Of a stretch of DNA of 64,000 bases, positions 17,498 to 24,819 are shown in pieces. The translations under genes and the position numbers were made by a program. The stretch's first letter is position 1; the number at the start of each line of letters is the position of its first letter. The stretch covers positions 64,601-128,600 of the forward strand of contig NZ_JANUQM010000006.1 in assembly GCF_030386795.1 (NCBI RefSeq), written 5' to 3'. The notes beneath the pieces are model-generated. The model saw only the letters and a program-made list of their open reading frames with translations. It was not told the DNA's origin and did not search any database. The DNA is from Streptomyces sp. S.PNR 29 (GTDB lineage Bacteria > Actinomycetota > Actinomycetes > Streptomycetales > Streptomycetaceae).

Positions 17498-18583
17498 ATG
17501 CATCTGAGACGCCGATCCCTGCTGCTCGCGGCCGCCGTCACCCCGGCGGCCGCCGCCGTGCCCGCCGCGGCGGCGGCCGGCCGTACGGGGACGCACCGCC
17601 CCGTGGTCATCGGTCACCGCGGCGCGGCGGGCTGGCGGCCCGAGCACACGGCGGCCTCGTACACGTACGCCGTGCAGACGGGCGCCGACTGGATCGAGCC
17701 GGACCTGGTGCCGACGAAGGACCATGTGCTGGTGGTCCGGCACGAGAACGAGATATCCCAGACGACGGACGTGGCCCGGCACCCGGAGTTCGCGGACCGG
17801 AGGACCACCAGGACCGTGGACGGGCGGTCGGTGACCGGCTGGTTCACCGAGGACTTCACGCTGGCGGAGCTGAAGACGCTGCGGGCGGTGGAGCGGCTGC
17901 CGCAGGTCCGCAACCGCAACACGGTGTTCGACGGCCGGGAGGAGGTGCTCACCTTCCAGGAGGTGGTGGACCTCGCGCGGAAGCTGTCGAAGGCCTACGG
18001 CCGGACGATCGCCGTCTTCCCCGAGACCAAGCACCCCACGTACTTCCGCTCGATCGGTCTGCCCCTGGAGCCGAAGCTCGCGCGGACGATCCGCCGGAAC
18101 CGGCTGGGCCGCCGGGAGTGCGTGGTGCAGTCCTTCGAGCCGACGAGCCTGAAGCGGATCGCCGCCGAGCGCCTGGGCGTGCCGCTGTGGCAGGCGCTGG
18201 GGACGACGGGAGGGCCGTACGACCTGGTCTCGGCCGGCGACCCGACGACGTACAGGGACATGATGACCCCGGCGGGGCTCGCGCGGATCGCCGAGTACGC
18301 GGACTGGATCGGACCGGACAGGTCGTCGGTCGTGCCGGTGGGCGCGGACGGCAGGCTCGGTACGCCGACCGCTCTGCTGTCCGACGCCCACGCGGCGGGC
18401 CTGAAGGTGGGTCCGTACACCTTCCGGTCGGAGAACCAGTTCTTGCCGGTGGACTTCCGGCGCGGCACCGGATCGACCGATTTCGGGGACGCCTTCGCGG
18501 AGTACGCGCTGTACTACGACCTGGGAGTCGACGCGGTGGTGACGGACTTCCCGGACCTGGCGGTGATCGCGAGGAGAGGCTGA
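17498..18583 (+). CDS. Secreted glycerophosphodiester phosphodiesterase (GlpQ-like)
   Basis: Exported hydrolase of 361 residues that releases sn-glycerol-3-phosphate and an alcohol from glycerophosphodiesters. The N-terminus LRRRSLLLAAAVTPAAAAVP looks like a Tat signal peptide cut near AAAA-GR. The GDPD domain has the catalytic HRG in VVIGHRGAAGWRPEHT, metal ligands E and D in WIEPDLVPTKDHVLVVRHE, and IAVFPETKHP, all typical of the GlpQ type. The ribosome site AAGGGAG precedes the start. It follows the kinase by 44 nt and probably shares its transcript. That supports a polyol or glycerol-phosphate theme for the locus, although it may only be a neighbour. The stop shares a base with the next start. 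Confidence 0.88.
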   Translation: MHLRRRSLLLAAAVTPAAAAVPAAAAAGRTGTHRPVVIGHRGAAGWRPEHTAASYTYAVQTGADWIEPDLVPTKDHVLVVRHENEISQTTDVARHPEFADRRTTRTVDGRSVTGWFTEDFTLAELKTLRAVERLPQVRNRNTVFDGREEVLTFQEVVDLARKLSKAYGRTIAVFPETKHPTYFRSIGLPLEPKLARTIRRNRLGRRECVVQSFEPTSLKRIAAERLGVPLWQALGTTGGPYDLVSAGDPTTYRDMMTPAGLARIAEYADWIGPDRSSVVPVGADGRLGTPTALLSDAHAAGLKVGPYTFRSENQFLPVDFRRGTGSTDFGDAFAEYALYYDLGVDAVVTDFPDLAVIARRG

Positions 18584-18807
18584 TGACCCACAAGTGGTGT
18601 CCCACCTGCCGTGCCTGGCACGGCTTCCGGAAGCTCAACGCCGAGGAGAAGGCCGCTGTCCGTGCGGCGAAGGGGGATCGCCACTACGTGGACGACCTCT
18701 GGCGATGCTCCGCCGAGGGCTGTCTGTGGTACCAGCCGTACTTCCACACGCGAGGCGGCGACGTCCTCCCCGAGCGGTTCCGGGAAGAGGCCGCCGCCCC
18801 CGAGTGA
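18583..18807 (+). CDS. Small zinc-ribbon-like protein
   Basis: Protein of 74 residues that I do not recognise by name. Four cysteines in two pairs, CPTC near residue 6 and CSAEGC near residue 42, fit a treble-clef or zinc-ribbon metal site. Aromatic residues cluster around them (WHGF, LWRC, CLWYQPYFH). The ATG overlaps the stop of the glycerophosphodiesterase by one base (TGATG), so it is translationally coupled to a secreted enzyme although it has no signal itself. It converges on the next gene with only 3 bp between. Function unknown. Confidence 0.7.
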   Translation: MTHKWCPTCRAWHGFRKLNAEEKAAVRAAKGDRHYVDDLWRCSAEGCLWYQPYFHTRGGDVLPERFREEAAAPE

Positions 18808-18810
18808 CCG

Positions 18811-19449
18811 TTACAGATTGCTGAAGTCCGGGCCCTTGGTGCGGGTGCGCTTGATCTCGTAGAAGCCGGGGACCGAGGCCACGGCGAGGGTGCCGTCCCA
18901 GAGCCGGGCGGCCTCCTCGCCCTTCGGGGCGGGGGTGACGACCGGGCCGAAGAAGGCGATCTGCTCGCCGTCGGCGCCGGGGACGGCGATGACCGGGGTG
19001 CCGACCTCCTGGCCGACCTTGTCGATGCCCTCCTTGTGGGAGGCGCGCAGCTGGGGCTCGTACGGCGTGGAGTCCCAGTGGTCCATGAGGGACTCGGGCA
19101 GGCCGGCGTCCTTCAGGGCGGCGGCGACCGCTTCCTTCTCCGGGCCCTCGCCCTGGTTGTGGATGCGGGTGCCGAGCGCGGTGTAGAGATCACCGAGCAC
19201 CTCGGCGCCGTGCTCCTCCTGGGCCGCTATGACGACCCGGACCGGGCCCCAGGCCTTGGTCGCGAGCATCTCGCGGTACTGCTCGGGGAGCTGGTCGAGC
19301 TTGTCCTCGTTGAGCACGGCGAGGCTCATCACATGCCAGCGGACCTCGATGTCCCGGACCTTCTCCACCTCCAGCACCCAGCGGGAGGTCATCCAGGCCC
19401 AGGGGCACAGCGGGTCGAACCAGAAGTCGACGGGGGTCTTGTCCGACAT
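18811..19449 (-). CDS. Mycothiol-dependent nitroreductase-like DsbA-family protein (Rv2466c-like)
   Basis: Cytoplasmic thioredoxin-fold protein of 212 residues, aligned by memory along its whole length with M. tuberculosis Rv2466c, the mycothiol-dependent nitroreductase. Shared segments are DFWFDPLCPW, TSRWVLEVEKVRDIEV, HVMSLAVLNE, AWGPVRVVIAA, GTRIHNQG, VGTPVI, AFFGPV and FYEIKRTRT. The active site reads CPWA rather than the CPWC of Rv2466c, so the resolving cysteine is missing and a monothiol mechanism with mycothiol is likely. The start at 19449 has AGGAGAG just upstream. It is divergent from pepN at 19586, the same gene pair as in mycobacteria. A SigR-like promoter lies upstream. Confidence 0.88.
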   Translation of the reverse strand: MSDKTPVDFWFDPLCPWAWMTSRWVLEVEKVRDIEVRWHVMSLAVLNEDKLDQLPEQYREMLATKAWGPVRVVIAAQEEHGAEVLGDLYTALGTRIHNQGEGPEKEAVAAALKDAGLPESLMDHWDSTPYEPQLRASHKEGIDKVGQEVGTPVIAVPGADGEQIAFFGPVVTPAPKGEEAARLWDGTLAVASVPGFYEIKRTRTKGPDFSNL

Positions 19450-19482
19450 GTCTCTCCTCATGAGGCAAGCGTTTCCCGATGG

Positions 19483-19510
19483 AACACCGCTGCTCACCCC
19501 GGCCATTCCC
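19483..19510 (-). promoter_or_regulatory. Candidate SigR (disulfide-stress) promoter
   Basis: On the minus strand GGGAAT (19510-19505) is followed after 18 nt by TGTT (19486-19483), matching the SigR/SigH consensus GGAAT-N18/19-GTT. The implied start is about 27 nt before the ATG at 19449, with the ribosome site inside the leader. Mycobacterial Rv2466c belongs to the SigH regulon, so the site fits the gene. Confidence 0.55.
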
Positions 19511-19585
19511 GACTGCCCGCACCAAGGGCGCATGGCAGGATCGTCGCTGTCCGCATGCTGAACACGACCAGAGGGAGTACCGCCG

Positions 19586-22174
19586 GTGCCCGGTGAGAAT
19601 CTGACCCGCGACGAGGCCCGGGAGCGGGCCGCACTGCTGTCCGTGGACGGGTACGAGGTGTCCCTCGACGTGCGTTCCGCGGTCGGTGACCAGGACGCCG
19701 ACGGGGCCGGGCCCCGCACCTTCCGGTCCGTCACCACGATCCGCTTCCGCTGTGCCGAGCCGGGCGCGAGCAGCTTCGCGGACCTCGTCGCGCCGAGTGT
19801 GACCTCCGTCACCCTCAACGGCCGGGATCTCGACCCGGGCCAGGTCTTCGACGGCTCCCGGATCCTGCTGGAGGACCTGGCCGCCGACAACGAGCTGGTG
19901 GTCGACGCCCAGTGCGCCTACTCCCGCACCGGTGAGGGACTGCACCGCTTCGTCGACCCCGAGGACGGCGAGGTGTACCTGTACACCCAGTACGAGCCGG
20001 CCGACTCGCGCCGCGTCTTCGCGAACTTCGAGCAGCCCGACCTCAAGGCCCCGTTCCGCTTCGAGGTGCGGGCGCCCGAGGGGTGGACGGTGTGGAGCAA
20101 CGGGGCCGGGGAACGCGCCGACGGGGTGTGGCGGTTCGCGGAGACCAGGCCGATCTCGACGTACATCACCTGCGTGGTGGCGGGGCCGTACCACTACGTG
20201 ACGGACTCCTATGAGCGTGTGTTCGAGGACGGCACCCGGCTGGAGATCCCCCTCGGCGCCCTGTGCCGCAAGGGACTGGCCAAGCACTTCGACGCCGACG
20301 ACGTGTTCCTGGTGACCAAGCAGGGCCTGGACTTCTTCCACGACCACTTCGACTACCCGTACCCCTTCGGGAAGTACGACCAGGCGTTCGTGCCCGAGTA
20401 CAACCTCGGCGCGATGGAGAACCCGGGCCTGGTGACCTTCCGGGAGGAGTACATCTTCCGCGGCAAGGTGACGCGGGCGTCGTACGAGGGCCGTGCCAAT
20501 GTGATCCTGCACGAGATGGCGCACATGTGGTTCGGCGACCTGGTCACCATGGAGTGGTGGGACGACCTGTGGCTGAAGGAGTCCTTCGCCGACTTCATGG
20601 GCGCGTTCTCGCTGGTCGGCGCGACCCGCTTCAAGGACGGCTGGATCACCTTCGCCAACCGCCGCAAGGCGTGGGCGTACCGCGCCGACCAGCTGCCGTC
20701 CACGCACCCCATCACCGCCGACATCCGGGATCTGCAGGACGCCAAGCTGAACTTCGACGGCATCACGTACGCCAAGGGGGCTTCGGTTCTGAAGCAGCTG
20801 GTGGCGTACGTCGGTCAGGACGCGTTCCTGGAGGGCGCCCGGCGCTACTTCAAGCGGCACGCGTACGGCAACACCCGGCTCGGTGACCTGCTGGCGGTGC
20901 TGGAGGAGACCAGCGGACGGGACATGGGGGCGTGGGCGCGCTCCTGGCTCCAGACGGCCGGGGTGAACGCGTTGACGCCGCAGGTGCTGCTGGACCGGCA
21001 GGGCCGGGTCGCCGAGCTGGCCGTGGTGCAGGAGGCCGCCGAGTCCCACCCCGAGCTGCGGCCGCACCGGGTGGCGGTGGGCCTGTACCGGCGGGGCGAC
21101 TCGGGCGCGCTGGAGCGGTACGCGCGGGCCGAGGTGGACGTCGACGGGCCACGGACGACGACGGCGGAACTGGCGGGAGCGCAGGCGCCGGAGCTGGTAC
21201 TCGTCAACGACGACGACTGGACGTACTGCAAGATCCGCTTCGACGAGACCTCGCTGGAGACGCTGCGGGCCGGTCTGGGTGACCTCACCGATCCGCTCGC
21301 GCGCGCCCTGTGCTGGTCGGCGCTGTGGAACATGACCCGGGACGCGCTGCTCCCGGCGCGGGACTTCGTGGACCTGGTGCTGCGGTTCGCGGGCCGCGAG
21401 TCCGACATCGGGGTGCTGCAGATGCTGCACGCCTGGGCGAACTCGGCGCTGGTGCACTACGCGGCCCCCGAGTGGCGCCGGACGGGCGGGCGGCTGCTCG
21501 CCGAGGGCGCGCTGCGGGAGCTGCGGGCCGCCGGGCCGGGCAGTGAGCAGCAGCTGGCGTGGGCCCGCTTCTTCGCGTCAGTGGCCTCGGAGCAGACGGA
21601 TCTGCGGCTGCTGCGGGACCTGCTGGAGGGCACGGCGGAGATCGACGGGCTGGAGGTGGACCAGGAGCTGCGGTGGGCGTTCCTGGAGCCGCTCGCGGCG
21701 CACGGGGTCGCGGACGAGGCGGTGCTGGCCCAGGAGCTGGCCCGGGACGACACCGCGTCCGGCAAGCGCCACCAGGTCCGCTGCCTCGCCGCCCGCCCGT
21801 CGGCGGCGGTGAAGGCGCAGGCCTGGGCGCAGGTGGTGGAGTCGGACGCGCTGTCCAACGCCCTGGTCGAGGCGACGATCGCGGGCTTCTCGCAGGCCTC
21901 GCAGCGGGAGCTGCTGGCGCCGTACGCGGAGAAGTACTTCGCGGCGATCGAGCGGGTGTGGAGCGAGCGGTCGATCCAGATCGGGATGGACGTCGTCCAG
22001 GGCCTGTTCCCGTCCCTGCAGGCCTCGCGGACGACGCTGGACGCGACGGACGCATGGCTGTCCTCGCACGAGCAGGCCGCCCCCGCCCTGCGCCGTCTGG
22101 TGCTGGAGGCGCGGGACGACCTGGCGCGGGCGCTGCGGGGACAGGCCCGGGACGCGGCGTCGGCGACTCCCTGA
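19586..22174 (+). CDS. pepN: Aminopeptidase N (M1 family), copy 1
   Basis: Zinc-dependent aminopeptidase of the M1 family, 862 residues, cytoplasmic. It trims N-terminal residues from peptides. The exopeptidase motif GAMEN is near residue 275. The zinc site HEMAH lies at about 309-313, with the third ligand in WLKESFADF near residue 331. The C-terminal 400 residues are the helical ERAP1_C-like domain of actinobacterial PepN. GTG start with GGAG upstream. It diverges from the Rv2466c-like gene as in mycobacteria. A full-length paralogue lies 17 kb away at 36384; this copy is the more divergent from the PepN sequence usual in Streptomyces. A terminator follows at 22255. Confidence 0.93.
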   Translation: MPGENLTRDEARERAALLSVDGYEVSLDVRSAVGDQDADGAGPRTFRSVTTIRFRCAEPGASSFADLVAPSVTSVTLNGRDLDPGQVFDGSRILLEDLAADNELVVDAQCAYSRTGEGLHRFVDPEDGEVYLYTQYEPADSRRVFANFEQPDLKAPFRFEVRAPEGWTVWSNGAGERADGVWRFAETRPISTYITCVVAGPYHYVTDSYERVFEDGTRLEIPLGALCRKGLAKHFDADDVFLVTKQGLDFFHDHFDYPYPFGKYDQAFVPEYNLGAMENPGLVTFREEYIFRGKVTRASYEGRANVILHEMAHMWFGDLVTMEWWDDLWLKESFADFMGAFSLVGATRFKDGWITFANRRKAWAYRADQLPSTHPITADIRDLQDAKLNFDGITYAKGASVLKQLVAYVGQDAFLEGARRYFKRHAYGNTRLGDLLAVLEETSGRDMGAWARSWLQTAGVNALTPQVLLDRQGRVAELAVVQEAAESHPELRPHRVAVGLYRRGDSGALERYARAEVDVDGPRTTTAELAGAQAPELVLVNDDDWTYCKIRFDETSLETLRAGLGDLTDPLARALCWSALWNMTRDALLPARDFVDLVLRFAGRESDIGVLQMLHAWANSALVHYAAPEWRRTGGRLLAEGALRELRAAGPGSEQQLAWARFFASVASEQTDLRLLRDLLEGTAEIDGLEVDQELRWAFLEPLAAHGVADEAVLAQELARDDTASGKRHQVRCLAARPSAAVKAQAWAQVVESDALSNALVEATIAGFSQASQRELLAPYAEKYFAAIERVWSERSIQIGMDVVQGLFPSLQASRTTLDATDAWLSSHEQAAPALRRLVLEARDDLARALRGQARDAASATP

Positions 22175-22254
22175 CGACCGGTCAGGAGCGATCGATCTTT
22201 GGCCCACGCTTGAGCGTTCCGTGATCGTTACGAAATTCAGGCAAGAGGAGCCGT

Positions 22255-22290
22255 AACCCCTGGCCCGCACCCGAACGGACCAGGGGTTTT
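22255..22290 (+). terminator. Intrinsic terminator after pepN copy 1
   Basis: Perfect 9-bp stem AACCCCTGG (22255-22263) with CCAGGGGTT (22280-22288) around a 16-nt loop, running into TTTT. It ends the pepN transcript. Confidence 0.7.
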
Positions 22291-22323
22291 CGGCACCCGA
22301 ACACGCGTCCTTTAAGGCGCCCT

Positions 22324-22345
22324 TGTCCGTATTTGTCGACGGACA
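22324..22345. promoter_or_regulatory. Inverted repeat upstream of the nuclease-like gene
   Basis: TGTCCGT and ACGGACA are separated by 8 nt, 47 bp before the start at 22392. The site could be an operator or a leader hairpin. No matching site was noticed elsewhere in the window. Confidence 0.35.
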
Positions 22346-22391
22346 TGTAACACCGGTTCGGAGCGGGCCCGTACGCGGGAACCTCCGGGTC

Positions 22392-23429
22392 ATGAACCAC
22401 AACACCCCGCTCTCCCCCCGCCCCCTGCAGCACCTGTCCGGCGGTCCCCGCCGCGTCGTGACGGTCGCTCAGCTCCGGGCGCACGGAGTCCCGGCCGCCG
22501 AGACGACCGGGCAGTGCCGCCCCGGCGGCCCCTGGCAGCAGATCCTGCCGGGTGTCGTCCTGCTCCACCCCGGCCCGCCGACCAGCGAGGAGCGGCTGCA
22601 CGCGGTGCTGATGTACGCGGCACGCGAGCCGTCCACCGGGGTCCCGACCCAGCCCGGCGCCCAGGAGGCGGCCCCCACCGCCTACCCCGAGGCGATGATC
22701 ACCGGCCTCGCCGCGCTGACGCTGCACGGCTTCGCCTCCGCTCCCCCGCTGCCGTCCCTGGAGGCCTTCGACGTCCTGGTCCCCCGGCTGCGCCGGCTGC
22801 GCTCGACGGGCTGCGCGCACATCATCCGCACGGCCGCCCTGCCCACCCCGCAGCAGGTGACGGGCCTTCCGGTCGCGCCGGTGCCGCGGGCCCTGGCCGA
22901 CGCGGTGGCCGGGCTGTCGGACGCGGGTGCCGTACGGCGGCTGCTGACGGAGGCGGTCCGCGGCGGCCACTGCGAACCGGCGGCGGTGGTACGGGAGTTG
23001 AACCGGGCGCGGCTGCTGAGCCGCCCGCAGGTGGTGGACGCGGTGGACTCCCTGCTGGCCGAGAGCCGGGCGATCGCCGAGGACCGCCTGTACCGGATGG
23101 TGGGCGAGTACGGCCTGCCGGACCCGGTGTGGAACGTCGATCTGCGGTTGCCGGGCGGCCCGCACCTCGGCGGCGTGGACGCCTACTGGCCGGAGCAGGC
23201 GGTGGCGGTGGAGCTGGACACCCGCACCCACCGGCACGACGACGAGCTGTGGTCGGAGTACGCCGGCAAGCGCGAGCACCTCGAACGGCTGGGGATCACG
23301 GTGGTGTACCTGACGCCGAGGAAGCTCCGTGACGCCATGGAGCAGCAGGCGGCGGTGGTCCGTACGGCCCTGATGGCGTCGGGGGACCGGGAACCGGCCG
23401 CCTATGTCGTGGTGCTGCCCCGCCAGTGA
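22392..23429 (+). CDS. AbiEi-like / DUF559-type nuclease-fold protein
   Basis: Cytoplasmic protein of 345 residues with two parts. The first 180 residues resemble the AbiEi antitoxin-type arrangement: a short winged-helix-like stretch (VVTVAQLRAHGVP), LPGVVLLHPGPPTSEE and ALTLHGFAS, common in actinobacterial proteins annotated as type IV toxin-antitoxin AbiEi-like. The end (about 255-320) looks like a DUF559/Vsr-type PD-(D/E)xK fold: GGVDAYWPEQAVAVELDTRTH supplies D and E-x-D, and KREHLERLGITVVYLTPRKL follows. No AbiEii toxin gene is adjacent. The start at 22392 is preferred over an upstream GTG-type extension. Such proteins are widespread single genes in Streptomyces; their role is not established. 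Confidence 0.7.
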   Translation: MNHNTPLSPRPLQHLSGGPRRVVTVAQLRAHGVPAAETTGQCRPGGPWQQILPGVVLLHPGPPTSEERLHAVLMYAAREPSTGVPTQPGAQEAAPTAYPEAMITGLAALTLHGFASAPPLPSLEAFDVLVPRLRRLRSTGCAHIIRTAALPTPQQVTGLPVAPVPRALADAVAGLSDAGAVRRLLTEAVRGGHCEPAAVVRELNRARLLSRPQVVDAVDSLLAESRAIAEDRLYRMVGEYGLPDPVWNVDLRLPGGPHLGGVDAYWPEQAVAVELDTRTHRHDDELWSEYAGKREHLERLGITVVYLTPRKLRDAMEQQAAVVRTALMASGDREPAAYVVVLPRQ

Positions 23430-23455
23430 GGGGCCGGGGCCGTGTCAGGAGGGGA

Positions 23456-23492
23456 GAGGAGGGGCCGCCGGAATCGCCGGCGGCCCCTCCTC
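23456..23492. terminator. Terminator between convergent nuclease-like gene and serine hydrolase
   Basis: Perfect 16-bp GC-rich stem. The left arm 23456-23471 begins GAGGAGGGGCC; the right arm is 23477-23492; the loop is AATCG. There is no T tract, which is common in Streptomyces. It can act in both directions between converging genes. Confidence 0.7.
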
Positions 23493-23584
23493 GTGGAGTG
23501 CGGGGCGGTTGGGTTGAACGGCGTGAAGTCACGCGGCTAGGACCATCCTGGCGTACGGCTTGGCGGGCCTGACCGTCGTCGCCG

Positions 23585-24733
23585 TCACTCGGCGCAGAAC
23601 TCCGCCTCGATGACCTTGTCGGTGTCCCCCGTCCAGTTCCCGTTGAAGTTGAAGGCCAGGGAGTGGCGGCCGTCGGCGGTCGTCACGGCCTCGGTGAGGG
23701 AGCCGAGGATGTCGCCGCCGTGGCCCCAGACGTGGACGCCGCAGGACAGTTTCCGGTCGATGAGGCCGAGGCCGTAGCGGCCGTTCGTTCTGCCCGGGAC
23801 CGTCACCGTGGTCTTCATGGCCTTCAGCTGCTCCGGCGGAAGCAGCCTGCCGCGCAGCAGGGCCCGGTAGAAGCGGTTCAGGTCGGCCGAGTCGGAGATC
23901 ACTCCCCCGCCCCCGTAGGCCAGCGACGGGTGGAACTCCGTGACGTCGTACGTCGGTCCGGTCGTCGTCGGGGCGAGCTTGGCGTAGGCACGGCTGCTGG
24001 GGCTCGGGACGGTGACCCGGGTGACCGGGACGGAGGTGTTGCGCAGCTTCAGCGGCTCGATGATGCGGCGGCGGATCTCCGTGCCGTACGGGCGGCCGGT
24101 GGCCTTCTCGATCACCCGCGAGGCCAGGACGTAGTTGGTGTTGGAGTACTTCCAGTCCGTGCCCGGCGTGAAGTAGGGCTCGTGCCGCATGGCGATCGCG
24201 ACCAGGTCCTCGGGTGTCAGCGGGTGGTAGCGGTGCTGGAAGAAGCCCTCCGGGCTCATGCGTGTCCCGCGGAAGTCCGGGTCGGACAGGAAGTTGTAGA
24301 TGCCGCTGGTGTGGTTCAGGAGCTGGCGCAGGGTGATCCGGCTGCCGTCGTGGCCGCCGCCGTGGACCAGACCCGGCAGCCACTGCTCCACGGTGTCGTC
24401 GAGCGACAGCCGGCCCTCGGCCTCCAGCTGGAGCATCACCGTGGCGACGAACGTCTTGGCGACGCTGCCGACGCGGTAGTGGTCCCGCGGCGAACGCGGC
24501 TCGCCCGTCCCGATGTCACCGAGGCCCGCCGTCGCCGACCAGCTGCCGCGGCCGTCCCGGGCCGTCACCGTCACCCCCGGCACACCGGCCTCGACCGCGG
24601 CCTCCACAGCCCTGCGGGTCGCGTCGTGGCCGCCGGGTCTCGCGGGCGGCGCCGCGATCGCCGGGGCGGCCAGGGCGGCCGACAGGGCCAGGGCCGTCGC
24701 CGCCACCAGTGCCGTCCGTACGCGTACGGTCAT
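23585..24733 (-). CDS. Secreted serine hydrolase (class C beta-lactamase / D-Ala-D-Ala carboxypeptidase type)
   Basis: Exported penicillin-binding-protein-like hydrolase of 382 residues. The signal peptide is residues 1-27 (VRTALVAATALALSAALAAPAIA). The serine-lysine pair is in GSVAKTF near residue 90, the tyrosine motif is YSN in DWKYSNTNYVLA, and the third motif is HGG in WGHGGDILG, as in DD-peptidases of the R61 type, which use H-T/G-G rather than KTG. Likely activity is on D-Ala-D-Ala peptides or esters in the cell wall. The start has AGGGGGA upstream. The phosphoesterase gene upstream ends 86 nt before the start and may share the transcript. True beta-lactamase activity cannot be excluded. 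Confidence 0.87.
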   Translation of the reverse strand: MTVRVRTALVAATALALSAALAAPAIAAPPARPGGHDATRRAVEAAVEAGVPGVTVTARDGRGSWSATAGLGDIGTGEPRSPRDHYRVGSVAKTFVATVMLQLEAEGRLSLDDTVEQWLPGLVHGGGHDGSRITLRQLLNHTSGIYNFLSDPDFRGTRMSPEGFFQHRYHPLTPEDLVAIAMRHEPYFTPGTDWKYSNTNYVLASRVIEKATGRPYGTEIRRRIIEPLKLRNTSVPVTRVTVPSPSSRAYAKLAPTTTGPTYDVTEFHPSLAYGGGGVISDSADLNRFYRALLRGRLLPPEQLKAMKTTVTVPGRTNGRYGLGLIDRKLSCGVHVWGHGGDILGSLTEAVTTADGRHSLAFNFNGNWTGDTDKVIEAEFCAE

Positions 24734-24819
24734 GTCTTCCCCCTTGTGATGATCGGTCGGGGGGACAGACTCCGGCGCGCAGGCCGAGGTTGACGCCCTT
24801 CGGGACGGTTGAGCGCCTC

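Noticed and set aside
19190-21457. Minus-strand open frame of 755 codons opposite pepN copy 1
   Set aside because: It is a shadow of pepN and also overlaps the reductase gene out of frame.
22323-22391. Upstream extension (23 residues) of the nuclease-like protein
   Set aside because: It would start inside the inverted repeat and reads like non-coding sequence; the ATG at 22392 fits better.
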